64,000 nt of DNA from contig NC_082688.1 of the NCBI RefSeq assembly GCF_949987515.2, positions 79,922,731 to 79,986,730 of the forward strand, given 5' to 3'. The notes beneath the pieces were generated by a model that did not search any database, was not told the origin of the DNA, and saw only the letters and a program-made list of their open reading frames with translations. Every line of letters starts with the position of its first letter. The stretch's first letter is position 1. Below, piece by piece: positions 48,440 to 64,000 of this stretch. This DNA is from Delphinus delphis. Taxonomy: Eukaryota > Chordata > Mammalia > Artiodactyla > Delphinidae. Position numbers and translations under genes: made by a program.

Positions 48440-49500
48440 TTTTTAAGGCAACTAAAAATCACCTAACTTGCTTCTGGAGTGATGATACTAGTTCAAAGCC
48501 TGAATTGGGAGGAGGGAATTTTATACATTTTTAAGTTTTTTAAATAAGTATTGCATTCAAATGGATTAAATATTCCAAAATTACAAACAGGTATATCGTG
48601 AAATTTCTTCCTCCCATCTGCCTCCCCCCAGCAGCTAGCTCTCTCCACAGGCAACCATATTACTAGTTTTGGGGTATCTTTCTGAAATATTCTACGCATA
48701 TACAAGCAAATGAGTACATAGTTTTCTTTTTTAACCAAATTTTATGCCCTTTATTTTATTCTTAATAAAGAATTAACTTGTAATAATCTATACTCGAAAA
48801 TAATCTGAAATATATATATATAACTGGAAAAAAGGAATTAAGCTTAAAGAGCTTGCAGATTTTAAAAGTATTTTCAATATCATATTTCATAGTCTTAATG
48901 TTTCAGTCTCAAGACGGTATCTTCATGTTTGTATCACACTTTCACCTTTCTAAAACGTGTGGGAATTTCAGTTGGGTTCCTCAGGTAAAAAGAAACACTA
49001 AATATGGTAATACTTGAGAAACACTAGCCATGGTAATATTTATTGTGGAAACTCTCCGTTGAAGTGATTTGATATACACCATACTGATGCTTATTTCATA
49101 TGCTTAACCAATGTTAGACTCACAAATGCACAGTTCACGTTACACTAAAGTAGGGACTTGAGGACTTCAAAGCCTACATAACACATGGACGATATTTATT
49201 AGCTGTTTGTTTACTGTTCTCTTTTAATTGTTCATGTTTTCACAACTGTTGGTCTCTCCGCCTGGGATACTCATCTGGATGGTGCAAGGTTCCCCCTACT
49301 TGGCACCCCAATACTCTTTTGTCAACATTTATCCTTGACAGCAAGGAAAACGACTTCCGTGATTTTTATATTATCAAGCCCTAGCTCGCTGCCTGGCAGC
49401 ATTGGAGTTTTAGTGACTGAAGATTAAGAAAACAAAACAAAACCCTTTACACCTGAGGTGATAATTGAGAAGGTAACATCTAAGATTAGAAACATTAGGT
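48440..49500. other. Intergenic sequence, nothing recognised
   Basis: AT-rich unique-looking sequence with a short TA run at about 48.81 kb. Confidence 0.5.
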
Positions 49501-49503
49501 GTG

Positions 49504-49805
49504 GACTTCCCTAGTGGCACAGTGGTTAAGAATTCACCTGCCAACTCAGGAGACACAGTTTTGAGCCCCGAGTCCAGGAAGACCCCACATGCCATGGATC
49601 AACTAAGCCGGTGCACCACAACTACTGAGCCTGCGTTCTAGAGCCCACGAGCCACAACTACTGAAGCCTGCATGCCTAGAGCCCGGGCTCCGCAACAAAC
49701 CACCGCAGTGAGCAGCCCCTGCTCACCACAAGTAAAGAAAGCCTGCGTGCAGCAATGAAGACCCGACGCAGCAAAAATACATAAATAAAATTTAAAAAAA
49801 AAAAG
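49504..49805 (+). mobile_element. CHR-type SINE, diverged
   Basis: GACTTCCCTAGTGGCACAGT head, GCACCACAACTACTGAGCCT body and an A tail. The duplication is short (AGGTGT), and several changes suggest an older copy. Confidence 0.88.
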
Positions 49806-49984
49806 GTGTTTCTCAGCCGTACCACAAGCACGAACAGGTGAAAAACTGCATTTGGGAAAATGCACAAAGCTACAATTTAAAGAGATAAGGCTGAACTGAT
49901 AAGTATGGGATGCCTCCAGGGTAAAGTTCAAAATTCTTATTTTAGTAACATACACCAACAGGTGTTTGCCAACTAGTTCTGAAG

Positions 49985-50300
49985 CCTCACCTTCCGTCAC
50001 TCCAGCTTTCAGCTCTGGCTATATTCAAGTACCTGCAATTTCCTAAAAACATATTCTTTCACACCTTAATCATATCCTTCCCTTGCACTTTGTCCTTGCT
50101 GGGAATACTCTTCTTTCTTCACAACTCAGCTCAACTGCCACTTTCCCAGAGAAGCTTTCCCTGTTTCATCAGATTAATAGGGTTCCCCTACAGTTCTTTG
50201 GCTTGCCTGTCTCCCTACTAAAGTCTGAGTGAACCAGGCTTCTTCAGCTTTGCATGTCCATCTTCCTTGGTGCTAGGTCCTCCTGTGTTTGTTTTGTTAT
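49985..50300 (+). mobile_element. L2 remnant upstream of the CpG island
   Basis: CTTGCTGGGAATACTCTTCT, CAACTCAGCTCAACTGCCAC and AGAGAAGCTTTCCCTGTTTC match the L2 3' region in order. Confidence 0.7.
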
Positions 50301-51097
50301 TGAATAAGGAAGCCAGACCCCATCTTCCATTATGTCCTGAACTCAACATTTGAAAGCCTGAAGGACTCATTCTGCAGACTCTAGATCCAGATCCACAGAC
50401 TAGTAGGACTTACACGTTAGGTCAAATAATTAAAACTATTTGCCAGTTAGCCACTCTTGGTGTTACTGTGCCCCCCGCTAGCCAAACCCGGTGAACGCCT
50501 GGCCAGAGAGACTACTGGCCCACGGTTCGCACCACGGTAATGCAAACGTTTCCCCATTGAGCACCGCCTGAGCCCGACGTATGGCAAGGCCCAAAGCAAA
50601 TAACGTGTGTATACGGGTCTGGACTTGCACTAAGAGCTCTTCCAACTTCGCAGTTTGGTGAATTGCGAGGCCTTGGACAGCATGGGTGATTGCTCTGAGG
50701 CCCAGGCCCGTCTTGCTCAGCATTTCGCACTCGGCGGCTTCCCAGAATCTCAAGTCTAAAAAACTAAGCCGGTTAGAGACGCCAAAAGAGGTGAACCAGG
50801 CGCCGACGGGGGAAGAGGTGCGGCAAAAAGCTTTGTTCTGAGAGGTTCCTGTTCAGCGCACAGGCCCTGCCCGGGCCCAGTTCTCGAGTCTTCCACGCTC
50901 CCGCAAGCGGCGGCGGCCCCACAGATTTGGGAATCCCTTGCCGACCCAAAATCGCATAGCTCTTAGGTAATCCCAGTTCCCGCTCGAGACTTCTGCACTC
51001 TCGCACTCGCTGGGTGGAGGATAGGGCTCCAGAAAGTTCCACAAACGCCAGACCAAGGATTGCGCACAGCCCCTCCCAGCCCGAGCGCCCCCGCGCC

Positions 51098-51219
51098 GTT
51101 GCCCAGGCAACCGCGGGCGGTGGCAGCGGTGGGAAGGGCGGGACTTCCGGTGGGTGACGCGCCTGCGCTCGGCTACAAAAGACAACGGCTGCAGCGCTCC
51201 AGGCGGAACTTTCCAGAAC
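51098..51219 (+). promoter_or_regulatory. DNAJA1: DNAJA1 promoter: RFX palindrome, GC box, ETS, TATA-like box, heat-shock element
   Basis: In order: GTTGCCCAGGCAAC at 51098-51111, a perfect inverted repeat around CA that matches the RFX X-box pattern; a GC box GGGCGG at 51136-51141; an ETS site CTTCCGG at 51144-51150; a CRE half-site TGACG at 51155-51159; a TATA-like TACAAAA at 51174-51180; and GGAACTTTCCAGAAC at 51205-51219, a perfect nGAAn-nTTCn-nGAAn element for HSF1. DNAJA1 is known to be heat-inducible, so the last element is credible. It sits at or next to the likely start site. Confidence 0.7.
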
Positions 51220-51314
51220 GCTCGGTGAAAAGGTGGAAGAGCGGCGGCTGCCCGAGCTGCGCACGGCAACGCGCTCCTTCCCGCTCCCCCATACCGGCAT
51301 CGGCCCTCTCACCG
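51205..51314 (+). other. DNAJA1: DNAJA1 exon 1, 5' untranslated
   Basis: The exon ends at 51314 (CTCTCACCG) before the donor GTGAGC. Its start is placed about 30 bases after the TATA-like TACAAAA at 51174-51180 and is approximate. It is spliced to 52401, ten bases before the start codon. Confidence 0.7.
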
Positions 51315-52400
51315 GTGAGCTTCAGCCTTCGGGCTTCACCTCGTCCCAAGGCCGGCACTGTTGGCTGCGCCGGGAAGCCAGATGGAGCCGCGGTCGTGAG
51401 GCGGTTGGCTCCGCGTGGGCGGGAGGGTTGTCGATTCCTGTACCCACGATTCTCCTTCTGGAGGGCTGGTGGGGGTACCCCGGCAACCCTCGCCGGCGCG
51501 CAGCGAGTGGGCCCGAGACCCTTCCTGGAGCTTTCTCCATGCCCTATCTATCTAGCCAGGGTTCTCCGAGGACCTGCCGCCTCAGTCTTTTCCTCCGCGG
51601 GCTGGGGGGGGGGGGGGGGGGAGGCGACCCTTTGCGCACGCGCAGAAGGAGCTAGGGGGGCGAGGGGCTGCGGGAGGAGCCGGGCGGAGGCTGCGGCGTT
51701 CGCTTCTCGGGTCTCTCCTCCTTCGCTTTGTTGGGTGCTGGGCTTCTCCCACCCCTTTCATCCTGGGTGGGAGGGGAAAGGAAGGAACCCCTAACGGTCG
51801 GCATTGAGTGCAGGGCAAAACCTAACAGCGCGTAAACTACGCTGGCTTGTGGGGGCGAAAGAGGTTCGGCGGTTGAAGCAGAGGAGCTGTACGTCCTGTG
51901 ACTGAGAAACAGCCTCAGGATTGAGGGGGAGGGGAGCTTGCTTTCTGGAGCTGGTGTTCTTAGTTTCATAAAACACTGCCTCCCCGCCTTGTGCCCAGAT
52001 GTCTTTTCTAGGAAGTGTATGATTTATCAGATTTACTAAGAATAATGGTAGTGGATTGAACCTCTTAGTGCTCCTCTTCTTTACTGCCCTCTGTCGCTGG
52101 TTGGGAAGGGAAACAGGAAAAATCCAGACAATAGTCGCGTTATTATGGGAGCTTTCAGGTGGGAGAGTGGGAACCAGCTACTATAGGAGGCTTTTGAATT
52201 ATCCCCTGATAATTATTAACTTATATTTAGTCTTAGAATTGATAGCTAAATTACCAAAGGAATTGTTACCTTCTCTGTGAAATTTAGGGAAGGTGGTGTT
52301 CTTACAATCAGGTTTCTCAGAGAACAGATTTCTATGCCTAAATTTTATTAATTAAAACTACCAGTTGAAAGTCGGCTAAAATTGAACTTTCTTATTTTAG
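51315..52400 (+). other. DNAJA1: DNAJA1 intron 1, GC-rich, with an 18-base G run
   Basis: Its first half lies within the CpG island. An uninterrupted run of 18 G occurs at 51604-51621. The acceptor is TTATTTTAG at 52392-52400. No repeat is visible. Confidence 0.8.
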
Positions 52401-52407
52401 ACTGTAG

Positions 52408-62355
<9,948 letters not shown>

Positions 62356-62496
62356 TGGGGCCAGTGAATAACACTCACTGCTGGCATTTTATTTGCAGTA
62401 GTGATTGAGTGAAGGACTATAATCATAACATGCTCACTACTTGCTATTGTTTGTTTTAATAATCAATTATAGTAGTGTTTTAAAAGTTAAATGAAG

Positions 62497-62502
62497 AATA
62501 AA
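62497..62502 (+). terminator. DNAJA1: Proximal poly(A) signal of DNAJA1
   Basis: AATAAA followed within 40 bases by T-rich and GT-containing sequence (ATGTATGATG, TCAGTGTG), as expected for cleavage. Confidence 0.65.
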
Positions 62503-63939
62503 CTCGAATATAAAAGCTCTGACTTTGCCCTGTATGTATGATGACTTCAGTGTGCAAGATAAGTTTAATACTTGTAAAAACTACTTTAAAAAATTTCCCC
62601 TAGCAGTTGTTAGGCCATACTTTGTAATTGATTTCAGCTATGTACATGGAATAGCTTAGACTGAAATGCCAGGTATATGTATTGGCTTCAGTGTATGACC
62701 CTTAATTGTTAAGCTATGAAGTTAAAATTGTATTTAACTGGCAGTCAGACGAATTTGTAGAGAAGTGTTGGTCTGTATAGTGGTATTAAGTGGGATTCAT
62801 TGTGATGCCTCTGCATTTATTCTATTGCCTCAACTGTTACTTGAAGATGGCATGCTATATAATTTAGCCTGTGGTATCAGTGATAGAAATGACACCTTTC
62901 TAAAGAAGGGGTTTATCATATAACATGCTGCTTCTTGAGGGCTTGCGCTTGTAGGATTGCATTCCCTTCTGCTGTGCCATCTTTTTTTAATATATCTAGC
63001 TATTGGTCCTGGTTACTTTTTTTTTTCTTCCTTCTCTTTGGACCACAGTAAGCCTTAGTTTAGAGTAGTCACTTCTGGAGCAGGGTAACTTAGAAGTTAG
63101 AGTGATGAGAAGTACTTTGCATGTATGAGTTAGGAAGGTGTTTTGCAGGTATGTTACAGGCTTACTTTAAACCATTTAACTTATGCTCCAAAGTAACTGT
63201 AATTTAATGTTAGTAGAATAGCAAATTATGAATAGCTTTAATTGTATGTTTAAAGTCATATGTTCACAAGCTTAAATCTGGATATCAGAATTTAAGCAAT
63301 TCTTGAAATGTATGAATGTCTCCTTAATATACTGATTCAAAAGCATGTCCAATGTGTCACCACAGGCTTTTTTTTCCCAGGTTGAAGTATTGGCTTTTCA
63401 CTAATTAAGATACATAATTTTTCATTTAACTAAAGTGAGTAATACCAAAAAATACTATTTAACCATAGTTAAATGTTTAATATTAAACAAGGGTGGGGAC
63501 TGAAAGTTGAGGGGTGAGTAATGAGCAAAAGAAGGGGGCTTTAAAATCTTTGCAAACGCTGAAGTGAGAATGTGAGAGCTTACTGTTTAATTCTGCTCAG
63601 ATTCTGTATCTCATTGTAATCAGGAGGCTTAAAACATTTCTAACCTGGAAGTAACCCACAGCTTAAGTTCCCCTCAGAACACTTGAGTTAAAAAGAAGAG
63701 ACTGAAACTTGGTGTAAAGTGCATCATTTCCCAAACCTTCAGGTTTCTTGTCATAGTGACAGTTTTAATTGATAGTCTCTCCACATCATTCTTGGGTTCT
63801 TTTTAAATTTGTGGCCAGACAGCTACCGTCATATTTGGATAGTGAAGCAGGTGTCCAGGAAAGGAAAACAAAATACTGAACATAATGGTTCAACAAATTT
63901 TAGTTTTCACTGGATTTATATTGAGAGTCTAAATTCTAC

Positions 63940-63945
63940 AATAAA
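63940..63945 (+). terminator. DNAJA1: Distal poly(A) signal of DNAJA1
   Basis: AATAAA in ACAATAAACTT at the end of a 1.6 kb repeat-free 3' region. TTATATTGTAAC follows. Confidence 0.55.
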
Positions 63946-64000
63946 CTTATATTGTAACACATTTAAGAATACTTTCAGACATTTTAAAAATTACAAAAAT

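Larger units (their letters stand above)
50460..51800. promoter_or_regulatory. CpG island over the DNAJA1 start, possibly bidirectional
   Basis: GC content and CpG density rise sharply at about 50.46 kb and fall after about 51.8 kb. The only other such region in the window is at the APTX promoter. Several open frames on both strands here are by-products of high GC. Human APTX transcripts, as I recall, can begin next to DNAJA1 and run leftward, so this island may also fire on the minus strand. Confidence 0.7.
62356..63965 (+). other. DNAJA1: DNAJA1 3' untranslated region
   Basis: AT-rich sequence after TAA with no repeats. There are two AATAAA signals: a proximal one at 62497-62502 (about 140 bases after the stop) and a distal one at 63940-63945. 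Two transcript lengths are likely. The distal cleavage site lies near the window edge. Confidence 0.75.

Noticed and set aside
50773..51794. Long open frames on both strands over the CpG island (up to 244 codons)
   Set aside because: High GC lowers stop frequency. They overlap the DNAJA1 promoter and exon 1 and encode low-complexity Arg/Pro/Ser/Gly sequence.

Overview
The window is vertebrate nuclear DNA from a whale or dolphin (Cetacea). It has spliced genes with GT-AG introns and is dense in tRNA-derived CHR-type SINEs. Some of these are short CHR-2 copies with a body typical of cetaceans. L1 copies of several ages, MIR, L2, hAT remnants and one MaLR LTR are also present. The species assignment rests on SINE type and is an inference.

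Two protein genes can be reconstructed completely, both matching human 9p21 neighbours. APTX (aprataxin, a DNA-end deadenylase) is on the minus strand. Seven coding exons between 20523 and 9466 join to exactly 342 codons plus a stop. A CpG-rich first exon and promoter lie near 27.65-27.85 kb. DNAJA1 (a farnesylated type-A HSP40 co-chaperone) is on the plus strand. It has a non-coding exon 1 ending at 51314, then eight coding exons from 52411 to 62355 joining to exactly 397 codons plus a stop. Both frames are intact, with every catalytic or metal-binding motif present. Its first coding intron uses a GC-AG splice pair.

Layout: 1-8.7 kb is intergenic DNA downstream of APTX with L1, SINE, MIR and microsatellite sequence. 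8.7-27.8 kb is APTX. 27.9-50.4 kb is repeat-rich DNA between the two head-to-head genes, with an antisense L1 split by two SINEs, an MLT1-type LTR, an L1 ORF2 remnant and about ten SINEs. 50.45-51.8 kb is a CpG island holding the DNAJA1 promoter, with an RFX-type palindrome, a GC box, an ETS site, a TATA-like box and a perfect three-unit heat-shock element. 51.2-64 kb is DNAJA1, including a long 3' UTR with two poly(A) signals.

The genes act in separate pathways (single-strand break repair and HSP70 protein folding). From memory of the human locus, some APTX transcripts start beside DNAJA1, so the 51 kb island may be bidirectional. I found no previously undescribed system. The more interesting points are the GC-AG intron, the promoter design, loss of the upstream APTX start codon, repeats hemming in the catalytic APTX exon, and several nested or very fresh SINE insertions.
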